Assembly: GCA_026391315.1 (NCBI GenBank)
Contig: JAPLDT010000057.1
Location: 1-34,101 of the forward strand
Source of the DNA: Bacteroidia bacterium
GTDB lineage: Bacteria > Bacteroidota > Bacteroidia > Bacteroidales > Prolixibacteraceae
Length of the DNA: 34,101 nt
Direction of reading: 5' to 3'
Part shown: positions 9,455 through 17,738 of the stretch, piece by piece
Layout: each line of letters opens with the position of its first letter
Numbering within the stretch: position 1 is the first letter of the stretch
Position numbers and translations under genes: made by a program
Notes under the pieces: generated by a model
Databases searched by the model: none
What the model was told of the DNA's origin: nothing
What the model saw: the letters and a program-made list of their open reading frames with translations, nothing else

Positions 9455-9544
9455 CAGAATAAATTTATTTAGTTTAAAAAAAAGTAACGTAGCCGTAAAT
9501 ATAAATAATAAATAGCGTTAGACCAAGGTAAAAAATCGAAAATA

Positions 9545-9578
9545 TAAAAAGGAGGCCATCCCGCAATGGAATGGCCTC
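9545..9578 (-). terminator. Rho-independent terminator after the TonB receptor pseudogene
   Basis: On the minus strand an 8-bp stem GAGGCCAT/ATGGCCTC (9552-9559 with 9571-9578) with an 11-base loop is followed by CCTTTTTATATTTT. It lies about 30 bp after the stop of the receptor gene. Confidence 0.8.
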
Positions 9579-9605
9579 TGAATCTAATGAAACAAGAATT
9601 GATTA

Positions 9606-12098
9606 CTAAAACTCGCCCATTCCTCCGCCCTCATTGCCTGAGGAATCAGGCCCTTCTTTACCTGGTTTTGAACTGAAATTATTGATTTTGTAACTCAAGG
9701 TGAGTTGTACAATCTGTGATTCACGTTTGAATTTGAATTGATTTTCGAAATTCGGGCCATAAGATGAGCCACTGAATTTCATAGTTCCAAAAATATCCTG
9801 CACCTGTAGCGTGGCAGACAAACGATTCTTTAGCAAATCCTGTTTGACGGAAGCATTGGCAAAATACATCCCGTCCCTGCGTCCCTGGGCTGAAACGGTT
9901 GGTCCGCGGTAGACACCCATCAACTGCATGCGGGTCGTATTGGTCAGCTTTACATCGAAATTCAGTTTCCCGTCAAAGTTGGTACTCTGCTGATCCACAT
10001 TTTGACCGTTGATTTCACCCTTCAACCAGTAATTGTAAAGCGTTCCACTGGCAACCAGACGTATTCCCGGTTTGATTTCATAGTTGATCATCAACTCACT
10101 TCCGAGTGAGTAATCGTTGTTCATGTTTGCCATGGTATGGTACATGATCTTGTCGGCTCCAAGTGTCTGGATCCTTGTCATAAGATCTTTGGTTTCCCTG
10201 AAATATCCTTCCAGCGAGATGAATGAACTCTTGATGTGCTTGAGCAGGGTGAGTTCATAGGATCCGGCATACTCCGGCGTCAAATCAGGATTACCAATAC
10301 GGATGTTGTTTGGGTCCATGAATGAAGGGAAAGGCTCCAGCATAAACCCTTCGGGTCTGTTTAACCTCCTGGAGTAACTCCCCTGTAACTCAAACTCCCC
10401 GGCGAATTTCTGCGACAAATGGACGGTTGGAAAGAAGTCGAAACGAGTTAAAGTTTATGTTTTGTTGGCTCTTTGGCTGTTCAGTTTTCTGTTGGTATAC
10501 TCCGTCCTCAATCCAAGTTGATAGGAGAAACTATTGTTGGAATGTGAAAAAGTTCCATAAAGAGCTTGGATGTTCTGGGAAAAGTCGACCAAACTGCTAT
10601 ATTTTGGATTGTTTATCCAGTTGGTGGAGGCGTAATCATACTCTTCAAAAATAAAATTCTCCTTGCTTTTCTGCATCCTTCCCTGGTAGCCCGCTTCCAG
10701 TTTGTCCTTTTCATTGATGGGCAAAACATAATCCAGCTTTGCCCTGTATTCATGCTCAACAGGACTTTCATTGGACCTGTATTTATATGGATTCTTGTCG
10801 ATAGGATTGTAGTTGGCATCTGTGTTATAGTTAATTTGATTGGTGACATCATCTCCGTTTTCGCCTGAGAAATAGAACAATCCCTGAAGCTCCTGACCCT
10901 TGTTGTCGAATTTGTGCATAAAATTCACGTTGCCACTCCAATATTTACCCCCTCTCGTAGAACTGTTGTCCTGAAAGAGATAAGTGGATGGCATAGCCAT
11001 GTTGTATGAGGTAATTTGATGACCCAAATTGGCGTCTCCATGGCTCATGGTTCCTACGGTACCTACGATTCCAATGGTAGTCGACGGACTTAAAATATAG
11101 TCGATACCGCCTTTGATGTTATGCCCTTTGTGGAAATTCGTTCCGTCAGCCAGTGTTTGTCTGCTTGTTATGGTATCGCCGCTGGTCAATTTTTGCAGCA
11201 TATTTCGCGTACCCAAATTCGTCATGTCGGAGAAATCAGCGCCAAGCGTGAAATCCCACTTCTTCGTTCTAAGGGTAAAATTGGCATCACCGCGGTATTT
11301 GTCTTTCAATCCGGCTGTCAGGTTAACCAGGCCGCTGAATGAGCCCTTTTGATTCCGTTTCATCACTACATTGATGATACCTGAATCACCATCCGGATCA
11401 TATTTGGCAGATGGGTTGGTGATGATCTCAATTTTATCGATACCAGCTGCAGGCAGTTGTCTTAAAGCATCGCTACCCTTCACCACACTGGGCCTCCCAT
11501 CAATCAAAACGGTAAAATTAGAACTTCCACGCAAGGTGACGTTGCCTTCAAAATCGGTCTGAACGGAAGGGGTATTCTCCAGAACTTCGACGGCTGTCCC
11601 TCCGGTAGAGACAATATTCTGGCTCACATTGACCACTCTTCTGTCAATTTTGAATTCGACGCGTTGTTTCTCTGCAACAACTTCTACCTCGCCTATTTTG
11701 TGATCAGTGGTTTGTAGTCTTATCGTTCCAACATCTGTGATTGGCTTCGTTGATGCAATCTGAAGTGGAATAGTTTTTTTCGCATAGCCGATGAAATTCA
11801 CACTCAGATAATATTTGCCAGGTAGAAGGTTTTTAATTTCAAAGGAGCCATTGTCGGCTGTCATAATGCCTCCGGCTACTGTCGAGTCGGCAGCCACAAA
11901 GATGGCTACGTTGGCATATCCCATCGGCGTGGATGATTGAGCCTCTATAACTTTCCCCCTGACGACCAAATTTTTTATCGCTGGATTGGAAGAGCTAACA
12001 GGAGATTTCCCGGGAATAGGGGCGTAGGGAGATGGCGTTTGACCGTTTGCCGTAAAGAGGGTTAGGAAAACCAGTATTAGTAAAATAAATTTTCGCAT
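9606..12098 (-). pseudogene. TonB-dependent receptor (OMP_b-brl_3 type) interrupted by one in-frame stop codon
   Basis: Two adjacent open segments in the same frame (12098-10455 and 10454-9606) together encode an ordinary receptor of about 830 codons. In order: a signal peptide (ending TANGQ), a CarboxypepD_reg-like domain (about residues 44-125, VRGKVIEAQS...GYANVAIF), a plug domain (about 145-250, with LRGSSNFTVLIDGRPS and SGIINVV), and a 22-strand-type barrel of the Outer_membrane_beta-barrel family. A TAA at 10455-10457 (codon 548) falls within the barrel, between RANKT and TLTRFDFFPT. The frame on both sides is identical, so this is a base substitution, not an indel. The downstream part has no ATG near its beginning. 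A truncated barrel should not insert, so the gene is probably inactive unless the stop is read through or is a sequencing error. It could have imported a glycan, siderophore or peptide; nothing nearby identifies the ligand. Confidence 0.88.
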
Positions 12099-12177
12099 GT
12101 ATCAATTCTGTTGTTTCCAGGTTTTGACACGGTCGAAGTCCAAGAGTTTAAAGTGGAGTTGTTAATTAAAAGTTAAA

Positions 12178-12273
12178 AGTGCCTAGAGTGCGCTAAAGTG
12201 CCTAAAGTTAAGGACACCGAACAAAATATGCCGGTGGTAAGTACTTTAGTCACTTTAGCGCACTCTAGGCACT
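12178..12273. repeat. Long-hairpin intergenic element, copy 1
   Basis: Two 31-base arms (12178-12208 and 12243-12273) are inverted repeats matching at 30 of 31 positions, separated by 34 bases. The arms are built from repeated GTGCC/GCTAAAGT-like units. A close relative with the same arm length lies at 16302-16391. There is no T tract, so it is not a standard terminator. The right arm supplies the last five codons and the stop of the endonuclease gene. Confidence 0.9.
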
Positions 12274-13307
12274 TCGCTTTTGATTACCGTGGAAATAGGC
12301 AGATGATCGCTAACTCCCCCATGATAAACCGGTCCCAGATAGGTGCGGAATGGTTTCTTGCCCAAATATCTTTTATCCTCCTCCATTAAAAAATCCTCGG
12401 TACATATAATGGTTTCCCTTTGTGAAATATGCAATCCATTTACGTTCAGTAGATTGTATGAACAGATAAACTGGTCAAAAATTTCCCATCGACCTCTGGT
12501 GCGGATGGTGCCCAATCCTTCATCCATCCATTTTTGGGAAAGGTTGATAAGGGTTTTTCCTCCGGAGGATTTAGCTTGCGCAGTTGTTCCCAATATTTTT
12601 GAGAAACAATCCTCATCCGGAGTTGCATTAAAATCACCCATCAGCAATAGTTTACTTTGTGGGTTGATCACCAACAGGGAGTCAATCGTTCGTCGAACAA
12701 TTCGTGCAGCAATATTTCGTTTCTCCAGGGTCTCCATGTAACCGACACTTCTTGAGGGCCAGTGGTTCACAAAAAAGTGGATCGTCTCTTTGTTGAGCTG
12801 GGCCTTGAAGCGCAGGATATCTCTGGAAGAAAAATTGGAAGATCCATTGCCATGCACCGGAATAAATTCAAAATCAATCGGAACTACGGTCTCCTTCCTG
12901 TAAAGCATGGCCACGTCGATACCTCTTGGATCGGGGGATTCCTTGTGAACAATGCCATAATTTGCCTCTTTGAAGGGACTCTTTTTGAGCAAATACTCCA
13001 ATATCCAAAGATTTTCAATCTCTGCCAGACCGATGATATCAGGAAACTCTCCATTGGATGCGGATATGATGGCGCGGTATACCATCATTACCTTCTGGTC
13101 CAGCCTTGACATTGTCCAATGACACTTTCCGCCAGGGGTATATTCACCATCGTTGGTAGCAGGATCATCGAATGGATCGAAAAGGTTTTCTGTGTTGTAA
13201 AAGACTATCCTGTAATCTTTTATTGGCTTCTTCTGCCCATAAAGTTCAAGAGTGAAAGGAACTATAAGCAAAAATAGCCATACTCTAAGCAATGAGATTG
13301 CCCGCAT
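12255..13307 (-). CDS. Exported endonuclease/exonuclease/phosphatase family protein
   Basis: The 350-residue protein has a signal peptide (about residues 1-24, ending ELYGQ). A DNase I-like fold follows: the metal-binding YNTENLFDP, PDIIGLAEIEN, NHWPSRS with the catalytic histidine, LLMGDFNATPDE, and the terminal SDHLPI motif. All the catalytic motifs of the family are present. The substrate may be nucleic acid, a sugar phosphate or a lipid headgroup and cannot be told from sequence. It follows the beta-helix lipoprotein gene by only 6 bp and is probably the last gene of that operon. Its final residues VPRVR and stop codon are encoded by the right arm of the hairpin repeat at 12178-12273, so the C-terminus has been shaped by that element. 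Confidence 0.88.
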   Translation of the reverse strand: MRAISLLRVWLFLLIVPFTLELYGQKKPIKDYRIVFYNTENLFDPFDDPATNDGEYTPGGKCHWTMSRLDQKVMMVYRAIISASNGEFPDIIGLAEIENLWILEYLLKKSPFKEANYGIVHKESPDPRGIDVAMLYRKETVVPIDFEFIPVHGNGSSNFSSRDILRFKAQLNKETIHFFVNHWPSRSVGYMETLEKRNIAARIVRRTIDSLLVINPQSKLLLMGDFNATPDEDCFSKILGTTAQAKSSGGKTLINLSQKWMDEGLGTIRTRGRWEIFDQFICSYNLLNVNGLHISQRETIICTEDFLMEEDKRYLGKKPFRTYLGPVYHGGVSDHLPISTVIKSEVPRVR

Positions 13308-13313
13308 GATCCT

Positions 13314-14738
13314 CTATTTTTTCTTTTCGATGCGCTCGAAGGCACCAAGGTCTGGTCCAGCATCGATGTTTCTGTCAGCCCCCTTCAAATCAATGGCATA
13401 GATCTTTGCAATGGACTCTTTGCCTATGTCTTTTGCAACTGACAAAGTGTCAAGTTCGAAAATTCCTTTTTGAGGATTGATGAACCTGGGATTGATATTT
13501 CGTTGCAGGCTAATGAATCGGTCAGGATTGGGTAATTTGAAGGTATCGGAAATTTGAATCAGGCAGTGGTCAAACAGGTAATTGGATTTCCCCTGTTTGT
13601 CCATCGAGATCTTGAGTTCATCAGGATTGAGCCCACTGATGATACAATTTCCAAAAACGGCCTGGGTAAGATCCCCAACATATTTGGCGCCATTGGTACT
13701 GTTGACCAGGTAATTGGAGAGCGTTAATGTTTCAGTATTCTTAAACGGTCTGGTATTTTCAGTGTTATAGTTGGCAAAAGTGGTGTGGTAAAATTGATAA
13801 TCGCCGCCCAAAAGGAGTGCCGTATTGTAGTAGCCGATGTTCGCTATCACACAATTGTAAGCAAGAATTTTCGATTTCATGGCCCAGATGCCCGACCAGC
13901 TCATATTTTCAATGCGTGTATTTGACAGTGTAACAGAGGCATAGCCTTCTTTCTCAATGTTTCCAACCTGTAGGCCAATATTGGCATTTTTGATGATGGT
14001 GTGATCTATTAAATTGTTGTGACTTCCCGAAAGCAGCGTTATCCCGTTCCATTGATCCGGCAGATTGGCATATCCGGTCTCCAGGCGGTCGCCCTTGAAC
14101 ACAACAGGATCTCCGGTTGTCCCCTTAACAACCAGGGATCCTTTGATGAATAGCCCTGCATTCTTGTGGAAATAGATGGTACAACCTGCATCAATGGTGA
14201 GCGACTGACACGAGTCTACATAGGCGTAACCGTAGACAAGATATGGTTTTTCTTTGGTCCAGGTAGTGGTTTTAATCATCTCTGAGCGGATTAGTTTGAA
14301 GTCCTGTCCCCAGGCCAACAATCTCACTTTTTGCTCCTTGCTGTTAATCTTAAAAAGTATGGAGTCCTCAGCTACCATGGTTTGATGAGCGCCAATCTTG
14401 TTCAGCGTTGCTTCTACAAAGATGAAGATACTATCCCGTGCGGGGATTTCAACGTTAAAAACTTCGTTGGTAGCCTCACCATTGATGTTTAGCCTGAATC
14501 CGCTGTTCTCTCCACCTGCCAAACGGATGGAGGAGACAATTATCCGATCGTTGGTTGCATTATAAACCCTTAAATTTTTGGTTGGAGAGCCTATGGAAGC
14601 GAAAATGGTATCAAAAGCTACAGTATCGGTCGAAAATGACAATAATCTCCCGCTGGAATCACTTTCATGCTCTTTCTTACAGCTGCTTATCAACAGGAAT
14701 GTCAGAACCACGGCAAATGTCATGAATAAGCTTTTCAT
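13314..14738 (-). CDS. Right-handed beta-helix lipoprotein, function unknown
   Basis: The protein has 474 residues with a lipoprotein signal ending LLISSC (Cys20) followed by KKEHES. The first part (about 35-150) is a beta-rich domain with paired phrases such as TDTVAFDTIFASIGSPTKN and RDSIFIFVEA. The second part (about 170-450) has the repeating pattern of a right-handed parallel beta-helix (for example AGLFIKGSLVVKGTTGDPVVF, HNNLIDHTIIKNANIG). It ends with DIDAGPDLGAFE-like text (NIDAGPDLGAFERIE), common at the end of such surface proteins. A lyase or adhesin role is possible, but no catalytic residues are recognisable. It lies 6 bp upstream of the endonuclease gene and 107 bp after the symporter gene. 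Confidence 0.8.
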   Translation of the reverse strand: MKSLFMTFAVVLTFLLISSCKKEHESDSSGRLLSFSTDTVAFDTIFASIGSPTKNLRVYNATNDRIIVSSIRLAGGENSGFRLNINGEATNEVFNVEIPARDSIFIFVEATLNKIGAHQTMVAEDSILFKINSKEQKVRLLAWGQDFKLIRSEMIKTTTWTKEKPYLVYGYAYVDSCQSLTIDAGCTIYFHKNAGLFIKGSLVVKGTTGDPVVFKGDRLETGYANLPDQWNGITLLSGSHNNLIDHTIIKNANIGLQVGNIEKEGYASVTLSNTRIENMSWSGIWAMKSKILAYNCVIANIGYYNTALLLGGDYQFYHTTFANYNTENTRPFKNTETLTLSNYLVNSTNGAKYVGDLTQAVFGNCIISGLNPDELKISMDKQGKSNYLFDHCLIQISDTFKLPNPDRFISLQRNINPRFINPQKGIFELDTLSVAKDIGKESIAKIYAIDLKGADRNIDAGPDLGAFERIEKKK

Positions 14739-14845
14739 ACCGGGTGGGTATTTAAGGGAAGTTTATTCTACTTAGACAGTTTTCCCGTAAAGTAGTCTAC
14801 CAAATATAATGAAAAAAATTGAATTTTAACAATTTTTAACGAAAT

Positions 14846-16288
14846 TTATTTTTGCCGGATTCTTATCAGGAATAGCCCAAAAAATGTAAATGCTCCGTTA
14901 ATTATAATTAGTTCAAATCCAATTTGATAGCCGTTTAGCAATTGTTCCGAAAACTGATTGAGGAGCCATGAAAGCGTTGGTGCGGCTACGACTACAATTG
15001 GAACAAAATGGTCTTTAATCCTGAATTTTGTTAGCATACCGAACGAAAAGAGCCCAAGAAGAGGACCATATGTAAGTCCCGCCACCTTAAAAACAGCCAT
15101 TACCACGCTTTGGTTGTTGACTGCCTTAAAAATCATGATCACCAAAAACAGAAGTAATGAAAATCCGATGTGCGTAATTTTTAACATGCGCTTCTTGTTA
15201 GGGTCCTCACGTTTTCCGAAATTCAGAAAATCTATGCAAAATGCAGTAGTTAAGGATGTTAAAGCTGAATCGGCACTGGCGTAGTTGGCAGCCGTAATAC
15301 CCAGTAAAAAGAAGACGCCGATCATCAGACTCATGTGATTGATTGCCAGTAGTGGATACAAGTCGTCACTCTTCTGAGGAAGTGAAATTTGGTGAGATTC
15401 TGCATAGATATAAAGTAAAGCACCCAAGGTGAGGAACATCCATACTACGAACACGAATATAGAGCTGAAAGTCAGCATGTTTTTCTGTGCCTCCTTCAGG
15501 TTTTTACAGGTAAGATTCTTTTGCATCATGTCCTGATCGAGTCCTGACATGACAATGGTGATGAAGATACCCGCAAGGAATTGTTTGACGAAGAATTTCC
15601 CTGATCTCCAATCCCAGTCAAAAACTTTTGAATGCGGACTCTCTTGCACTTGTTTGATCATCTGTCCAAAACTCCACCCAAAGCTGTTGAAGATAAAATA
15701 GATGGTAAGAACCACCGCAGAGATCAGAAAGATGGTCTGTAGGGAATCTGTCCAGATGATTGTTTTTACACCGCCTTTGGTGGTATAAATCCAAATCAAT
15801 AGAATGCTGATAAGTACGGTCACTCCAAATGGAATACCAAAATGGGCAAAAAAGGCCAGTTGCAAGACCTCTGCAACCAGGTACATCCTGAAAGCTGCGC
15901 CAATGGTTCTGGAGAGCAGAAAAAAGAAAGAACCGGATTTGTATGAGTAAAATCCCAAACGCTCCTCCAGGTAAGTGTAGATGGATATCAGGTTCATCCG
16001 GTAATAGACAGGCAAAAGAATGAAGGCTATCACCATGTAACCGACAAAATTCCCCATGATAAATTGAAAATAGGTAAAGGCAGAGTTACCTACTTCACCT
16101 GGCACGGAGATAAACGTTACACCTGATATGGTGGTTCCGATCATGCCGAATGCCACGATAAACCAAGGGGATTTTCGGTTGGCTGTAAAGAAAGTATCGG
16201 TCGTTGCAGACCTGCTGGTGAGGTAGGCTACAAAAATTAAAATCAGGAAATATCCCGTGAGGAGTGATGCGACGAGTAGTGGGTTCAT
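14846..16288 (-). CDS. Sodium:solute symporter (SSS family)
   Basis: The 480-residue protein has about 13 hydrophobic segments spread over its full length, the LeuT-fold layout of SSS permeases. Early helices carry GMIGTTISGVTFISVPGEVG, typical of the sodium-site helix, and YLEERLGFYSYK and TKGGVKTIIWTDSLQ are further family motifs. It sits in the inner membrane and co-transports an organic solute with Na+. It is the next gene after namZ, so a muropeptide sugar such as MurNAc is a reasonable guess. I recall an SSS-like MurNAc transporter reported for Tannerella, but the substrate here is inferred only from context. The hairpin element at 16302-16391 separates it from namZ and could uncouple their expression. 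Confidence 0.9.
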   Translation of the reverse strand: MNPLLVASLLTGYFLILIFVAYLTSRSATTDTFFTANRKSPWFIVAFGMIGTTISGVTFISVPGEVGNSAFTYFQFIMGNFVGYMVIAFILLPVYYRMNLISIYTYLEERLGFYSYKSGSFFFLLSRTIGAAFRMYLVAEVLQLAFFAHFGIPFGVTVLISILLIWIYTTKGGVKTIIWTDSLQTIFLISAVVLTIYFIFNSFGWSFGQMIKQVQESPHSKVFDWDWRSGKFFVKQFLAGIFITIVMSGLDQDMMQKNLTCKNLKEAQKNMLTFSSIFVFVVWMFLTLGALLYIYAESHQISLPQKSDDLYPLLAINHMSLMIGVFFLLGITAANYASADSALTSLTTAFCIDFLNFGKREDPNKKRMLKITHIGFSLLLFLVIMIFKAVNNQSVVMAVFKVAGLTYGPLLGLFSFGMLTKFRIKDHFVPIVVVAAPTLSWLLNQFSEQLLNGYQIGFELIIINGAFTFFGLFLIRIRQK

Positions 16289-16301
16289 AAAAAGTGACTA
16301 G

Positions 16302-16391
16302 AGTGCCTAAAGTGAACTAAAGTGCCTAAAGTACTTAGTGCCTAAAGTTGGGAGTCCTCAACTTTAGGCACTTTAGTTCACTTTAGGCACT
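16302..16391. repeat. Long-hairpin intergenic element, copy 2
   Basis: Two perfectly complementary 31-base arms (16302-16332 and 16361-16391) are separated by 28 bases. An additional AGTGCCTAAAGTTG at 16337-16350 can pair with 16359-16372, giving an alternative 14-bp hairpin that competes with the long one. The right arm begins immediately after the namZ stop codon and the left arm ends 13 bp before the symporter start. Same family as the element at 12178-12273. Confidence 0.92.
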
Positions 16392-17597
16392 TCAATATAA
16401 TAAGTATTTAGAACGTAAGGTTTTGTATTTTTCCAACTCCTCCTGCCAGCTATCGGTGATCTCTTTTTCGCTTTTGCCGGCCTGGATCATGGTCAGGATC
16501 CGGTCGTCGCCCATCAGCAGGTTGAACCAGCGGACTCTTGTGAGGAATTCACCTGACTGCCCAAATTTGCCGTACCAGTCAAGAAAATATTTTAGTGTGA
16601 ATTTAGGAATCTCCTGCAGGTTCCTCAGATCCTCCCCGTAACAGATCTTGTCTTTTTGGAGAGGGTTCATCTCGAACCCTTTGAGACTTTGAGGTGTGAA
16701 TGAAAATCCCCCGAATTTTTGATCAGGGAAACCAATTACCTGGAATGGAAAGGTTGTTCCCCGGCCTATGCTCACACTGGTGGATTCAAAAAAGCAGAGA
16801 GAAGGGTAGAGCCTGATGGAAGTGTAGTTGGGAAGGTTGGGGGAGGGTTTGATGGGTGGGGCATAAACCGACTGGTGTGTGTAATTCTTAACAGGAATGA
16901 CCTTGAGGTCGCATTTCAAGCCATTTTTCAACCACCCCTCTCCGTTAATCATTTGGGCCAGTTCTCCCACGGTGCAGCCATGCACAACCGGAATCGGATC
17001 GACCCCGACACCCGATCTGAAAGCTGGCTTAAGGATCGGTCCGGCACAGTAATCCCCGTTAGGATTGGGCCGGTCCAGCACCAGAAGCTTCTTTCCATTT
17101 TCAGCACAAGCTTCCATTACATAGTGCAGGGTACTGATGTAGGTATAAAACCTGCAACCTACATCCTGGATATCGTAAATGATAAGATCAATATCCGCAA
17201 GCTGCTCAGTCGTTGGCCGGTTGTTTTTGCCATAAATTGAGATGATAGGTATTCCTGTTTTGGTATCCACGGAGTTGGAGATCTTTTCGCCGGCATCCGC
17301 CTCTCCACGAAGACCATGTTCCGGTGCAAAGAGGGCCTTTATGGTAATGCCTTTCCCAGTCAAAAAATCGACCAGATGCACTCCGTTGACCGAGGAAGTA
17401 TGGTTAACCACCAAGCCGAGACGCAGACCTTTCAGGCTGGATAGATATAGTTCCGGACGCTCTGCACCGCAAACCGGCTCACCCTTCTGCGCCTGGGAAT
17501 GGATGCTGAAAAACAGGAGGATCATCAAAGCAAAGATCTTAATCCGGTGTTCAGAATGGAAAGATCGACTGGAGGTTGAAAGATAATCTCGTGCCAT
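16392..17597 (-). CDS. namZ: Exo-beta-N-acetylmuramidase NamZ-type protein (DUF1343, GH171)
   Basis: The 401-residue protein has an N-terminal region with a hydrophobic export segment (about residues 20-36, SIHSQAQKG cleavage region); Met25 is an alternative start. The rest is a DUF1343 domain with RLGLVVNHTSSVNG, ALFAPEHGLRGEADAG, IIYDIQDVGCRFYTY, LLVLDRPNPNG and SVGRGTTFPF. These are hallmarks of the family whose characterised member removes non-reducing terminal MurNAc from peptidoglycan fragments. Length and motifs are complete. It is divergent from the serine hydrolase/GH3_C gene and is followed by a symporter, which fits peptidoglycan turnover. The stop codon abuts the hairpin repeat. 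Confidence 0.9.
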   Translation of the reverse strand: MARDYLSTSSRSFHSEHRIKIFALMILLFFSIHSQAQKGEPVCGAERPELYLSSLKGLRLGLVVNHTSSVNGVHLVDFLTGKGITIKALFAPEHGLRGEADAGEKISNSVDTKTGIPIISIYGKNNRPTTEQLADIDLIIYDIQDVGCRFYTYISTLHYVMEACAENGKKLLVLDRPNPNGDYCAGPILKPAFRSGVGVDPIPVVHGCTVGELAQMINGEGWLKNGLKCDLKVIPVKNYTHQSVYAPPIKPSPNLPNYTSIRLYPSLCFFESTSVSIGRGTTFPFQVIGFPDQKFGGFSFTPQSLKGFEMNPLQKDKICYGEDLRNLQEIPKFTLKYFLDWYGKFGQSGEFLTRVRWFNLLMGDDRILTMIQAGKSEKEITDSWQEELEKYKTLRSKYLLY

Positions 17598-17680
17598 GGG
17601 ATAGTTTTTTTTGCTAAGATAGGGATATCAATGGTACAATGCATTTTTTTTGTCCTACCAATTTTGTGGCTTAATAAAAT

Positions 17681-17710
17681 TTTGGTATTGTGAGCTTTTG
17701 GTTAGATTTG
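17681..17710 (+). promoter_or_regulatory. Candidate Bacteroidota promoter for the serine hydrolase gene
   Basis: TTTG at 17681-17684 and TAGATTTG at 17703-17710 match the -33 (TTTG) and -7 (TAnnTTTG) consensus with an 18-base gap, one or so shorter than usual. Transcription would start about 20 bases before the ATG at 17739. Confidence 0.5.
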
Positions 17711-17738
17711 GCGTTATATTTCCATTGAACCTCTTCTG

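Noticed and set aside
9606-10418. Separate gene encoding a 270-residue outer membrane protein
   Set aside because: Its start is a TTG in the middle of a barrel strand and it is in frame with the upstream receptor; it is the tail of one broken gene.
12178-16391. CRISPR or insertion sequence based on the repeated AGTGCCTAAAGT units
   Set aside because: Only inverted arms in two isolated places, no regular spacers, no cas genes and no transposase.
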